A model generated the notes under the pieces. It did no database searches. It saw only the letters and a program-made list of their open reading frames with translations, and was not told the DNA's origin. From Pedobacter soli (GTDB taxonomy: Bacteria > Bacteroidota > Bacteroidia > Sphingobacteriales > Sphingobacteriaceae): 64,000 nucleotides of DNA. The stretch is taken from contig NZ_FMZH01000001.1 in NCBI RefSeq assembly GCF_900101435.1, forward strand, positions 124,001-188,000, written 5' to 3'. A program made the position numbers and the translations under genes. This document shows, one piece after another, positions 1-7,953 of the stretch; the stretch's first letter is position 1; each line of letters begins with the position of its first letter.

Positions 1-152
1 AAATGATTGATGGTTACCGTTACGAAACTACCAGATGTCCAATCCGGATTGATGGAGAATTATTAACTTCACCGAAAGGTTCTCCCAAATTGGGACAGGA
101 CAATGAAAAAATCATCAAAGAATTTATAACACATACTACTGTAAATGCCTAA
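1..152 (+). CDS. Class III (CaiB/BaiF-type) CoA-transferase, C-terminal fragment cut by the window edge
   Basis: Only the last 50 or so codons are present, reading in the frame that stops at 150-152. The fragment contains CPIRIDGELL, then PKLGQDNEKI and a short helix. This matches the usual end of family III CoA-transferases, where a P-x-R-x-D/S-G segment is followed by P-x-L-G-x-x-N/T. These enzymes move CoA between carboxylic acids in the cytoplasm. The gene overlaps the next one by 8 bases, so the two are probably translationally coupled. The call rests on a short piece, and the N-terminal part would be needed to fix the subfamily. Confidence 0.7.
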   Translation, partial: MIDGYRYETTRCPIRIDGELLTSPKGSPKLGQDNEKIIKEFITHTTVNA

Positions 153-1380
153 TCAAGCCGAAACTTTCAGAATAGCCGTACGTAAATTTGGTCCTTTCGA
201 ATCTGCCATGCAGAAATTCTGGGACAGCTATTGTGCCTTTTCTGGCTGTACACTCCAGCTGGAAATGCAGATTATGGATTTGCACGAGCTTTATGAAAGT
301 ACCATTACCAATCAGGGTTTAGCTAAAGGTGCATTTGATATTGCGCACATCAATACCGATTGGGTGTATGAAGGCTACCTGAACCAGGCGTTTGAAGTTT
401 TAAATCCTTATATCAACACCAGTAAACCCGTAGATTTTCCAAATGGCTGGAGCAAATCGTTACTTGGTTTACAACGCTTTGGCTGGGAAGTGGTGGGTTT
501 ACCTTTTCACGATGGTCCGGAATGTTTTATTTACCGCAAAGATTTGTTTGAGAGCGAAACCGAACAAGCCAATTATTTAAAGCGGTTTGGAAAAGCGCTT
601 ACAGTACCCCAAACCTGGGAAGATTTTTATCAGGTAGCGCGGTTTTTTAACCGCCCTGACAAGAATCTATATGGCAGCATCTTTGCCTGCTATCCCGATG
701 GGCACAATACCGTTTTCGATTTTTGCCTCCAACTATGGACCAGAGGAGGCAGCCTGGTCGATAAAAAAGGAAACATTCAAATCAACTGCCAGGCGGCAGT
801 AGAAGGTCTTGATTTTTACCGGAAGATCGTAAACGATCAAACAGCAGTTCATCCGAAATCAAAAGATTTTGAATCGGTTGCGGCCGGTGTAGCTTTTGCC
901 AATGGCGAAGCCGCCATGATGATCAATTGGTTTGGTTTTGCCGGCATGTGCGAAGTAGATGCAAATTCGAAGGTAAAAGGTAAAGTAGGTGTCGATTTGT
1001 TACCCACAGCAGCTGGTAAGGCATCGGCATCCTTAAATGTATACTGGCTTTACACCATTGCCAAAGGCAGTAAAAATAAAGAAGTGGCTTACGATTTCCT
1101 GAAATTTGCCACGAATGTACAGCAAGATAAGCTATTGACGCTTGAAGGAGGAATCGGTTGCCGTCTATCGACCTGGAAAGATGCAGAAGTGAACGAAATT
1201 ATTCCATACTACCATAAATTAGAACAGTTACATGAGGTGGCCAATATGCTGCCACAGCATAAAAACTGGACTCATATTGCCAAAATTATTGATGAAATGG
1301 TCTTAAAAGCCATGAATACCACAGCTGAATCTGCCGGTTTAATTGAGGCAGCCCAAGACCAGATTAACAAATTGAATTAA
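145..1380 (+). CDS. Family 1 solute-binding-like protein without a signal peptide
   Basis: This 411-residue protein has the layout of ABC-type sugar-binding proteins (SBP family 1). It has an N-terminal lobe with an FDIAHINTDW segment, a middle GLPFHDGPECFIYRKDLF hinge region, and the typical AYDFLKFATN and LEGGIGCRLSTW segments near the end. It starts MPNQAETFRIAV, directly in the first beta strand, with no hydrophobic leader and no lipobox, so it is predicted to stay in the cytoplasm. No ABC permease or ATPase lies nearby. It overlaps the CoA-transferase gene and abuts the oxidoreductase gene with zero spacing, so it is part of a metabolic operon. The fold is well supported. The role is unknown: it could be a sensor, a substrate carrier or a co-opted enzyme subunit. 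Confidence 0.75.
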   Translation: MPNQAETFRIAVRKFGPFESAMQKFWDSYCAFSGCTLQLEMQIMDLHELYESTITNQGLAKGAFDIAHINTDWVYEGYLNQAFEVLNPYINTSKPVDFPNGWSKSLLGLQRFGWEVVGLPFHDGPECFIYRKDLFESETEQANYLKRFGKALTVPQTWEDFYQVARFFNRPDKNLYGSIFACYPDGHNTVFDFCLQLWTRGGSLVDKKGNIQINCQAAVEGLDFYRKIVNDQTAVHPKSKDFESVAAGVAFANGEAAMMINWFGFAGMCEVDANSKVKGKVGVDLLPTAAGKASASLNVYWLYTIAKGSKNKEVAYDFLKFATNVQQDKLLTLEGGIGCRLSTWKDAEVNEIIPYYHKLEQLHEVANMLPQHKNWTHIAKIIDEMVLKAMNTTAESAGLIEAAQDQINKLN

Positions 1381-2448
1381 ATGAGTATCGATATCCAATA
1401 TAAACCAATTTTACCTGAAACCAAACAGCCAATTATCATTATTGGTGCCGGCGGAATTGTGGCTGATGCACATCTGCCTGCTTATAAAATTGCGGGCTTT
1501 GAAGTATATGGCATTGTAAACCGGACTAAAGCCAGGGCACAGAAACTGGCCGATGCTTTCGGCATCGCTCATGTTTTTGATAGTGTAGCTGAAGCCGTTG
1601 CTGCAGCGCCTGAAAATACGGTGTTCGATATTACCATTATGCCCGAGCAGTATATCGAAACCCTAAAGCAATTACCTGATGGTGCAGCGGTTTTAATTCA
1701 AAAGCCCATGGGCGATGATTTTAACCAGGCAAAAGAAATTTTGGCTTTATGCCGGGCCAAAAACCTCAAGGCAGCTATTAACTTTCAGCTGCGTTTTGCG
1801 CCTTTTGTAAGTGCTGCAAAATACCTCATTGATAAAGGCTTGATTGGTGAGCTATACGATATGGAAGTCAGGGTAACCATTAAAACCCCCTGGGAAATTT
1901 TCCCGCATGTGATCATCCATCCACGTTTAGAGATTCAGTATCATAGCATCCACTATGTTGATTTAATCCGTTCATTTTTAGGCAATCCCAATAGTGTACT
2001 GGCTAAAACCTTGAAACATCCTGCCAAAAGCTTATCCTCATCGCGTTCAACCATTTTATTCGATTATGGCGATACGATGCATGCCGTAATCAATACCAAC
2101 CACGATCATGATTTTGGTCCGAGGCATCAGGAAAGCTATATTAAATGGGAGGGAACCAAAGGCGCTATTGTGGCCAAAATTGGCCTATTGATGGATTATC
2201 CGCATGGTGTGCCTGATGTGTTTGAGTATTGTGTGGTAGAAGCTGGTAAAACACCCGAATGGCAAACCGTAAAACTGGAAGGTTCCTGGTTTCCGGAAGC
2301 ATTTATTGGTACAATGGCCAATTTAATGCGTTACAACGAAGGATCAAGCCCCATTCTACAAACCAGTGTTGAGGATGTGATTGATACAATGGCAGTAGTG
2401 GAAAGTGCCTATCAATCCAGTGATACTGGTGGTGTAAAGATTAAATAA
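1381..2448 (+). CDS. Gfo/Idh/MocA family NAD(P)-dependent oxidoreductase
   Basis: This 355-residue enzyme has an N-terminal Rossmann fold with GAGGI at residues 22-26 and a C-terminal alpha/beta domain containing HYVD (H191, D194), where the family usually keeps its catalytic histidine. The family signature EKP is QKP here (residues 107-109), so the lysine is kept but the glutamate is replaced. Members oxidise or reduce sugars, inositols and related polyols, usually with NAD(P). The start codon follows the previous stop directly. With a fucose-type permease and rhamnosidase/arabinofuranosidase genes downstream, a sugar or sugar-acid substrate is likely, but which one cannot be read from the sequence. 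Confidence 0.85.
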   Translation: MSIDIQYKPILPETKQPIIIIGAGGIVADAHLPAYKIAGFEVYGIVNRTKARAQKLADAFGIAHVFDSVAEAVAAAPENTVFDITIMPEQYIETLKQLPDGAAVLIQKPMGDDFNQAKEILALCRAKNLKAAINFQLRFAPFVSAAKYLIDKGLIGELYDMEVRVTIKTPWEIFPHVIIHPRLEIQYHSIHYVDLIRSFLGNPNSVLAKTLKHPAKSLSSSRSTILFDYGDTMHAVINTNHDHDFGPRHQESYIKWEGTKGAIVAKIGLLMDYPHGVPDVFEYCVVEAGKTPEWQTVKLEGSWFPEAFIGTMANLMRYNEGSSPILQTSVEDVIDTMAVVESAYQSSDTGGVKIK

Positions 2449-2451
2449 TCG

Positions 2452-2528
2452 TCCTCGTTTGTCACAAAGTGATTCCTTTGGAATAACGAGGATGAACGAG
2501 AACAGCGATTGTATCGCTTATAAAAAAA
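2452..2528. repeat. Intergenic stem-loop repeat (TCCTCGTT...AACGAGGA type)
   Basis: The arms TCCTCGTT and AACGAGGA can pair, and a second small hairpin AGCGAT-TGT-ATCGCT follows. A related element lies between nfi and hemF, where the first stem reads TCCGCGTT/AACGCGGA. The paired change in both arms suggests that the stem is maintained. The element sits inside the oxidoreductase-MaoC spacer. Confidence 0.6.
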
Positions 2529-2535
2529 TTAAACT

Positions 2536-2979
2536 ATGTATTTCAAATCCACTTTTTTTGAAGATTACCAGTTACAGGATAAACGCATTACCTTAGGCCG
2601 TACCATCACCGAAACCGATTTTGTGGTGCATGCAGGCCATACCGGCGATTTTTTTCCGCACCACATGGATGCCGAATGGTGTGCCACGCAACCGTTTAAA
2701 CAGCGCATTGCACATGGTACCATGATTTTTAGTATTGGTATTGGCCTTACCGCTTCGGAAATTAACCCCGAGGCCATGAGTAAAGGTTACGATAAACTTC
2801 GTTTTGTAAAACCGGTGTTTATTGGCGATACCATCCACTCAGAAGTCACCATTTCTGAAAAAGGAGAAAGTAAAAGACCGGAATATGGCACCGTAACCGA
2901 GCATGTAGAAATCATTAACCAGCACGGAGAAGTCGTGTTAGTCTGCGACCATTTACTTGTAGTTAAAAAAGTTCATTAG
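2536..2979 (+). CDS. MaoC-like (R)-specific enoyl-CoA hydratase family protein
   Basis: This is a 147-residue single hotdog domain. The segment [10 protein letters not shown] places D38 and H43 five residues apart, matching the Asp/His pair of PhaJ-type hydratases. It is followed by the family's (R/I)AHG turn (residues 58-61). Such enzymes add water to, or remove it from, CoA thioesters. The gene follows the oxidoreductase by about 90 bases and shares the operon with a CoA-transferase, so the local pathway probably handles a CoA-activated acid. The substrate is unknown. A thioesterase-like or non-CoA role cannot be excluded. Confidence 0.8.
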   Translation: MYFKSTFFEDYQLQDKRITLGRTITETDFVVHAGHTGDFFPHHMDAEWCATQPFKQRIAHGTMIFSIGIGLTASEINPEAMSKGYDKLRFVKPVFIGDTIHSEVTISEKGESKRPEYGTVTEHVEIINQHGEVVLVCDHLLVVKKVH

Positions 2980-2984
2980 TTCAG

Positions 2985-3095
2985 TAATCATTCGTTCATT
3001 AGTCTGGATGCTTATATCCGCATGCCAGTGATATCACAATGAACAAATGCCACCAATGACAAATGAACTATTGAACGAATGAACCAATAAACCAA
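2985..3095. repeat. Intergenic repeat with long inverted arms
   Basis: The spacer before the permease gene begins with TTCGTTCATTAG and ends with a segment carrying GAACGAATGAACC, so its outer parts are inverted copies. It reads like a degraded dispersed repeat. I see no open reading frame of note and no clear promoter in it. Confidence 0.4.
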
Positions 3096-3100
3096 ATATA

Positions 3101-4393
3101 ATGAACCACAACACCACAACCGAAATTGTAACTGAAAACAATTCCTCATCGGGAAAAAAGTACCTATTGCCATTTATACTCGTAGTGAGTCTGTTTTTCC
3201 TTTGGGGAATGGCGCACAACCTCGATTCGATCCTTATCCCACACCTAAAAAAAGCCTGTAATTTAAATAACCGGCAATCTACCTTAATTGATACCTCAGT
3301 TTTCTTTGCCTATTTCTTAATGGCCATTCCTGCAGGTATTATTTTAAAGAAATGGGGATATAAGGCTACTATGATTTCGGGCCTGCTGGCTTTTGCAATT
3401 GGTGCCTTTTTATTTGTTCCGGCAGCCAATAACCTTTCCTACATTACCTTTCTGGTTGCACTTTTTATCATTGGTTGTGGTTTAACCATGCTCGAAACTT
3501 CGGCCAATCCTTATGCTGCAGTTTTAGGCGATCCGGCAAAAGCCACCAGCAGGTTAAATCTTGCTGCATCATTTAATGGTTTAGCAGCCATGGTTGCGCC
3601 AATGATCGGTGGTTTATTCATCCTTTCCGGAAAATCACATACTAAAGACCAACTTGCAGCCATGAGTGCTGAAAGCCGAAACAGCTATTTTTTGGAAGAA
3701 GCAGCATCAGTAAAAACACCTTATATCACCTTAGGTATCATTTTACTGGTCATTGCAGTTATATTTTATTTCATCCACCTGCCCGAAATTAAAACCAAAA
3801 GTATTGATGGTGAGGCTAAAGGTAATTTCTTTGGTGCACTAAGGCATAAACACCTGAGGTGGGCAGTGGTTGCGCAGTTTTTTTATGTAGGTGCGCAGGT
3901 TTGTGTAACCAGTTTTTTCATCAGAATGGCCCAGCAAGGTGGTGGCTTCGACGAGAAAACCGCAGCATCTTATTTAGTAATTTATGGTTTCTTATTTACG
4001 GTAGGCCGTTTTGCAGGCACAGCTATTCTCCAGTTTGTATCTTCCAGTAAACTACTGGCTATTTATGCCGTTATCTCTGTTTTGTTATGCCTTGTGGCTA
4101 TTTTAGGACAGGGTTCTTACGTGGTGTATGCTTTAGGCGGACTTGGATTTTTTATGTCGATCATGTTCCCAACCATTTTTGCACTGGGTATCGATGGTAT
4201 TGGTGATGATACCAAACCGGGCTCTTCATGGTTAATTATGTCAATTGTGGGCGGCGCCATTCTCCCTTTCGGTATGGGCACTCTGATTGATCTGTATGGT
4301 GATAACATTCAGATTGGTTACAGCATCCCGTTAATTTGCTTTATAGTAGTACTTTATTTCGGTTTAAGTGGATATAAAATGGCGCGTAAATAG
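3101..4393 (+). CDS. fucP: L-fucose:H+ symporter family (FucP-type) MFS permease
   Basis: This 430-residue protein has about 12 membrane helices. It carries the FucP hallmarks NLDSILIPHLK and TMLETSANPYAA. D42 and E132 sit where E. coli FucP has D46 and E135, the residues that couple proton and sugar movement. It would import a deoxyhexose or related monosaccharide across the inner membrane. Rhamnosidase and arabinofuranosidase genes directly downstream suggest that it serves sugars released by these secreted enzymes. FucP-like permeases in Bacteroidota also carry other hexoses, so L-fucose is a family-level assignment only. Confidence 0.85.
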   Translation: MNHNTTTEIVTENNSSSGKKYLLPFILVVSLFFLWGMAHNLDSILIPHLKKACNLNNRQSTLIDTSVFFAYFLMAIPAGIILKKWGYKATMISGLLAFAIGAFLFVPAANNLSYITFLVALFIIGCGLTMLETSANPYAAVLGDPAKATSRLNLAASFNGLAAMVAPMIGGLFILSGKSHTKDQLAAMSAESRNSYFLEEAASVKTPYITLGIILLVIAVIFYFIHLPEIKTKSIDGEAKGNFFGALRHKHLRWAVVAQFFYVGAQVCVTSFFIRMAQQGGGFDEKTAASYLVIYGFLFTVGRFAGTAILQFVSSSKLLAIYAVISVLLCLVAILGQGSYVVYALGGLGFFMSIMFPTIFALGIDGIGDDTKPGSSWLIMSIVGGAILPFGMGTLIDLYGDNIQIGYSIPLICFIVVLYFGLSGYKMARK

Positions 4394-4400
4394 AATTTAA

Positions 4401-4432
4401 CGTCATTGCGAGGAGGAACGACGAAGCAATCT
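4401..4432. repeat. CGTCATTGCGAGGAGG-type dispersed repeat, half copy
   Basis: This is one arm of a repeat that also occurs as a full inverted pair at 36571-36666 and as a mosaic at 43028-43117. It lies just after the permease stop codon. Confidence 0.7.
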
Positions 4433-4511
4433 CAATTGAGAAAAGTCTAAACGTTCAGCTAATAGATAGATTACATCATGTAAAAACAAAGCTGATAATA
4501 AAAATTTAAAA

Positions 4512-7500
4512 ATGATACCTAGGTTTAGTAAAACACTATTATTGATATTGCTGATCAGCTTTTGTGCTTTAAAGGAAACCTATGCGCAAAACGAAAACGC
4601 AAAGCCCTGGGTATTCTGGTACTGGATTAAAGCAGGTGTTTCGAAAGCAGGCATAACCGCCGATCTGGAAGCCATGAAAGCCAATGGTATCGGCGGTGCA
4701 TATTTAATGAGCATCCAGGGGGCCGATAAAGCACCACTTTATCAGCCGCCAAGTGTACAACTAACACCCGAATGGTGGCAAATGGTTGAGTTTGCCATGA
4801 GTGAAGCCAAACGTTTAAATCTTAAACTGGGTATGCACGTAAGCGATGGTTTTGCACTGGCAGGCGGTCCGTGGATTAAGCCCGGACTTTCCATGCAAAA
4901 AGTAGTTTGGTCAAAGATAACTACCAGTAATACTAAGAATAAAATACAATTACCTACACCTGAAAATAAGGAAAATTACTATCGCGATATAGCCGTTTAC
5001 GCTTATCCATCACCTGTTGGTGAAGGAATTTCTACACGTACCATCATCCCTAAAATTACGGCCAGCAATGGAGCAGACGCTACCGGACTGGTGCAACCCG
5101 GCAATAAGAAAAACTTTGGCTCAAACGAACCTTGTTATATCCAGTACGAATTTGAAAAACCTTTCACCTGCAGAACCGTAACGATTAAGGTTAGTGGCAA
5201 TAATTACCAGGCCCAGCGACTGGCTATCGAGGTGAGTAATGATGGAAAAACCTTTCGCTCAATTGGTCGCTTAGCAGCCCCACGACATGGCTGGCAGGAT
5301 ACCGATGAAGATGTTACGCATAGCATCGTACCTACAACAGCTAAATTCTTCAGGTTTATTTACGATAAGAAAGGCTCTGAACCCGGTGCTGAAGATTTGG
5401 ATGCAGCCAAATGGAAACCTTCATTAAAACTCGTTAACCTTGAATTATCGGCCGAAGCGCAGATTAATCAATTTGAGGGCAAAAATGGCTCGGTTTGGCG
5501 GATCAGCAAAAGAAGCACGGATGCCCAAATTGCCAAAAATCTTTGCATTCCCTTAAAAAACATCATTAACCTTAGCCATAAACTAAACCCTGATGGCACT
5601 TTAAACTGGAAAGCACCTAAAGGTAAATGGACCATTTTAAGGATCGGGCATACCTCAACGGGGCATACCAATGCTACCGCTGGTGGTGGCATGGGGCTGG
5701 AATGCGACAAATTTAATCCCGCAGCAGTTAAACTACAATTCGACAATTGGTATGGAGCAGCTTTAAAACACGCTGGCCCAGAAATGGCCAAAAAGGTATT
5801 GAGCGTTTTCCATGTAGATAGCTGGGAGTGTGGTAGCCAAAATTGGTCGCCATTGTTTAAAACTGAGTTTTTAAAGCGCCGGGGTTACGATTTAACACCA
5901 TATCTGCCCATTATGACCGGGCTTCCGGTAGAAAATGCAAAAGTATCTGAAGATTTTCTGTATGATATCAGAAAAACCATCGCCGAACTGGTGGTCGATC
6001 AGTTTTATAAAACCCTGGCCAAACTGGCAAAGGAGAAAGGGGTGACCTTTACTGCTGAGAGTGTAGCACCTACCATGATGAGCGACGGGTTATTACACTA
6101 CAAAACGGTAGATGTACCCATGGGCGAGTTTTGGTTAAACAGTCCTACGCACGATAAACCAAACGATATGCTCGATGCCATTTCTGGAGCACACATTTAT
6201 GGCAAAAACATAGTTCAGGCAGAGGCTTTTACCACCGTACGTATGGATTGGAACGAAAGTCCGGGCAATATGAAAACCCTGCAAGACCGCAATTATGCCC
6301 TGGGCATTAACAAACTGAGCTACCACGTTTTTGCACACAACCCCTGGATGGATAGAAAACCGGGCATGACTTTAGATGGTGTAGGCCTTTACTTTCAGCG
6401 CGACCAAACCTGGTGGAAACTGGGTAAAGCTTGGGTTGATTATGCCACACGTACGCAAAACCTGCTGCAGCAAGGCAAACCTGTGGTCGATATTGCCGTT
6501 TTCACAGGCGAAGAATTGCCCCGAAGATCGGTATTACCCGATAGGCTGGTAACAACCTTACCCGGAGTTTTTGGTGAAGATGTGGTTGAGGCAGAACAGA
6601 AACGTTTAGCCAATGTTGACGAACCTTTGCGACAAATCCCTGCCGGTGTCACCCATTCGGCTAATATGGCCGATCCCGAAAACTGGGTAAACCCTTTACG
6701 CGGTTATGCCTACGATAGTTTTAATCCGGATGTATTGAGCACCGCAACCGTTAAAAACGGCGAGGTTGTTTTTGCAAGCGGTACCAGTTATAAAATTCTG
6801 GTATTCCCTGGCGAAATGAAAATGAACCCCAATTACCAGTACATGAGCTATGAAACAGTTAAAAAGCTTTTGGAGCTGATCAAGGCAGGTGCGAAGGTAA
6901 TTGTTGGAGATAAACCACTTTATCAATATGGTATTAAACAGGTTAATATCATGGAGTTTAATAAAATTGTGGATGAAATTTGGGTTGGAAACTTCGAATC
7001 ATATAAAAACAATAATCATCCTGTTTACACCAAAAAAGTAGGATTGGGACAGATTTTTAAGGCACCTTTCTATGGCGAAACCTTTGATGTTTTAGGCTTG
7101 AAAAGAGATTTAAATGTTAATGAATTCACAAACAATCATTTAAGCAAGGATTACGCACCTGGTATTGCTTACAGCCATAGGGTTAACGGGAATAAAGAAA
7201 TTTACTTTATCTCTAATCAGCAAAATAGAAAAAGAGCATTACTTTTCAACTTAAGAAATGGCAAAAAATCGATACAAAGCTATGATGCCGTAAGTGATGT
7301 ATGGTCTGATCCACATAAGATTAACAATGCATTTGATGGTACTGACATCAATTTAACCTTAAATCCTAACCAATCTATTTTTTTGGTACTAGATACACCA
7401 GAAGTATTTTCTTTTTATTCACAAAGTGCGGAGGACGAATTGAAAGCTGCCAAAAACAAGCCTGCAGATAAAAAAGCATTGGATATTTCAGCCGACTGGC

Positions 7501-7952
7501 AAGTACAATTCGATCCGGCTTATGGCGGTCCATCCAAACCTGTTGCCTTTAATCAGCTAAGCGATTGGAGCAAAAACCCTGATACTGCAATCCGCTATTA
7601 TTCCGGAACTGCAGTTTACACCAAAAACTTTACTTACAATGGCGATACTAAAAAGGTCTGGATTGATTTGGGCGCTTTCTCGAGTATAGCCGAAGTTAAA
7701 ATCAACGGCATCCTATGCGGCACCTTATGGACACCGCCTTACCGTTTAGACATCAGCAAGGCCATTAAAAAAGGAGAGAACCAGATCAGCATCGAGGTGG
7801 TAAACACCTGGGCTAACCGTTTAATTGGCGATAGTAAATTACCTGAAGATAAAAGAATTACCAAAACAACCGCGCCATTCCGTTTAGCAGACAAACCTTT
7901 GAACTCTGCAGGTTTATTCGGTCCGGTAGTTATTCAATTGGAGGAGAAATAA
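4512..7952 (+). CDS. Secreted GH106-family alpha-L-rhamnosidase-like glycoside hydrolase
   Basis: This 1146-residue protein begins with a signal peptide that ends near ETYAQ. The first mature segment, PWVFWYWIKAGVSKAGIT, followed by the A-N-G-I-G-G-A-Y motif, is the opening of the GH106 catalytic barrel. A discoidin-like insert lies around residues 200-310. A C-terminal beta-sandwich (IDLGAFSSIAEVKING, then TLWTPPYRLDI) resembles the sugar-binding domain of GH2-type enzymes. The length fits the family. GH106 enzymes release terminal alpha-L-rhamnose from pectins or glycosides in the periplasm or at the surface. The next gene begins 2 bases after this stop, so the two are almost certainly co-transcribed. 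Confidence 0.85.
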   Translation: MIPRFSKTLLLILLISFCALKETYAQNENAKPWVFWYWIKAGVSKAGITADLEAMKANGIGGAYLMSIQGADKAPLYQPPSVQLTPEWWQMVEFAMSEAKRLNLKLGMHVSDGFALAGGPWIKPGLSMQKVVWSKITTSNTKNKIQLPTPENKENYYRDIAVYAYPSPVGEGISTRTIIPKITASNGADATGLVQPGNKKNFGSNEPCYIQYEFEKPFTCRTVTIKVSGNNYQAQRLAIEVSNDGKTFRSIGRLAAPRHGWQDTDEDVTHSIVPTTAKFFRFIYDKKGSEPGAEDLDAAKWKPSLKLVNLELSAEAQINQFEGKNGSVWRISKRSTDAQIAKNLCIPLKNIINLSHKLNPDGTLNWKAPKGKWTILRIGHTSTGHTNATAGGGMGLECDKFNPAAVKLQFDNWYGAALKHAGPEMAKKVLSVFHVDSWECGSQNWSPLFKTEFLKRRGYDLTPYLPIMTGLPVENAKVSEDFLYDIRKTIAELVVDQFYKTLAKLAKEKGVTFTAESVAPTMMSDGLLHYKTVDVPMGEFWLNSPTHDKPNDMLDAISGAHIYGKNIVQAEAFTTVRMDWNESPGNMKTLQDRNYALGINKLSYHVFAHNPWMDRKPGMTLDGVGLYFQRDQTWWKLGKAWVDYATRTQNLLQQGKPVVDIAVFTGEELPRRSVLPDRLVTTLPGVFGEDVVEAEQKRLANVDEPLRQIPAGVTHSANMADPENWVNPLRGYAYDSFNPDVLSTATVKNGEVVFASGTSYKILVFPGEMKMNPNYQYMSYETVKKLLELIKAGAKVIVGDKPLYQYGIKQVNIMEFNKIVDEIWVGNFESYKNNNHPVYTKKVGLGQIFKAPFYGETFDVLGLKRDLNVNEFTNNHLSKDYAPGIAYSHRVNGNKEIYFISNQQNRKRALLFNLRNGKKSIQSYDAVSDVWSDPHKINNAFDGTDINLTLNPNQSIFLVLDTPEVFSFYSQSAEDELKAAKNKPADKKALDISADWQVQFDPAYGGPSKPVAFNQLSDWSKNPDTAIRYYSGTAVYTKNFTYNGDTKKVWIDLGAFSSIAEVKINGILCGTLWTPPYRLDISKAIKKGENQISIEVVNTWANRLIGDSKLPEDKRITKTTAPFRLADKPLNSAGLFGPVVIQLEEK

Positions 7953-7953
7953 G

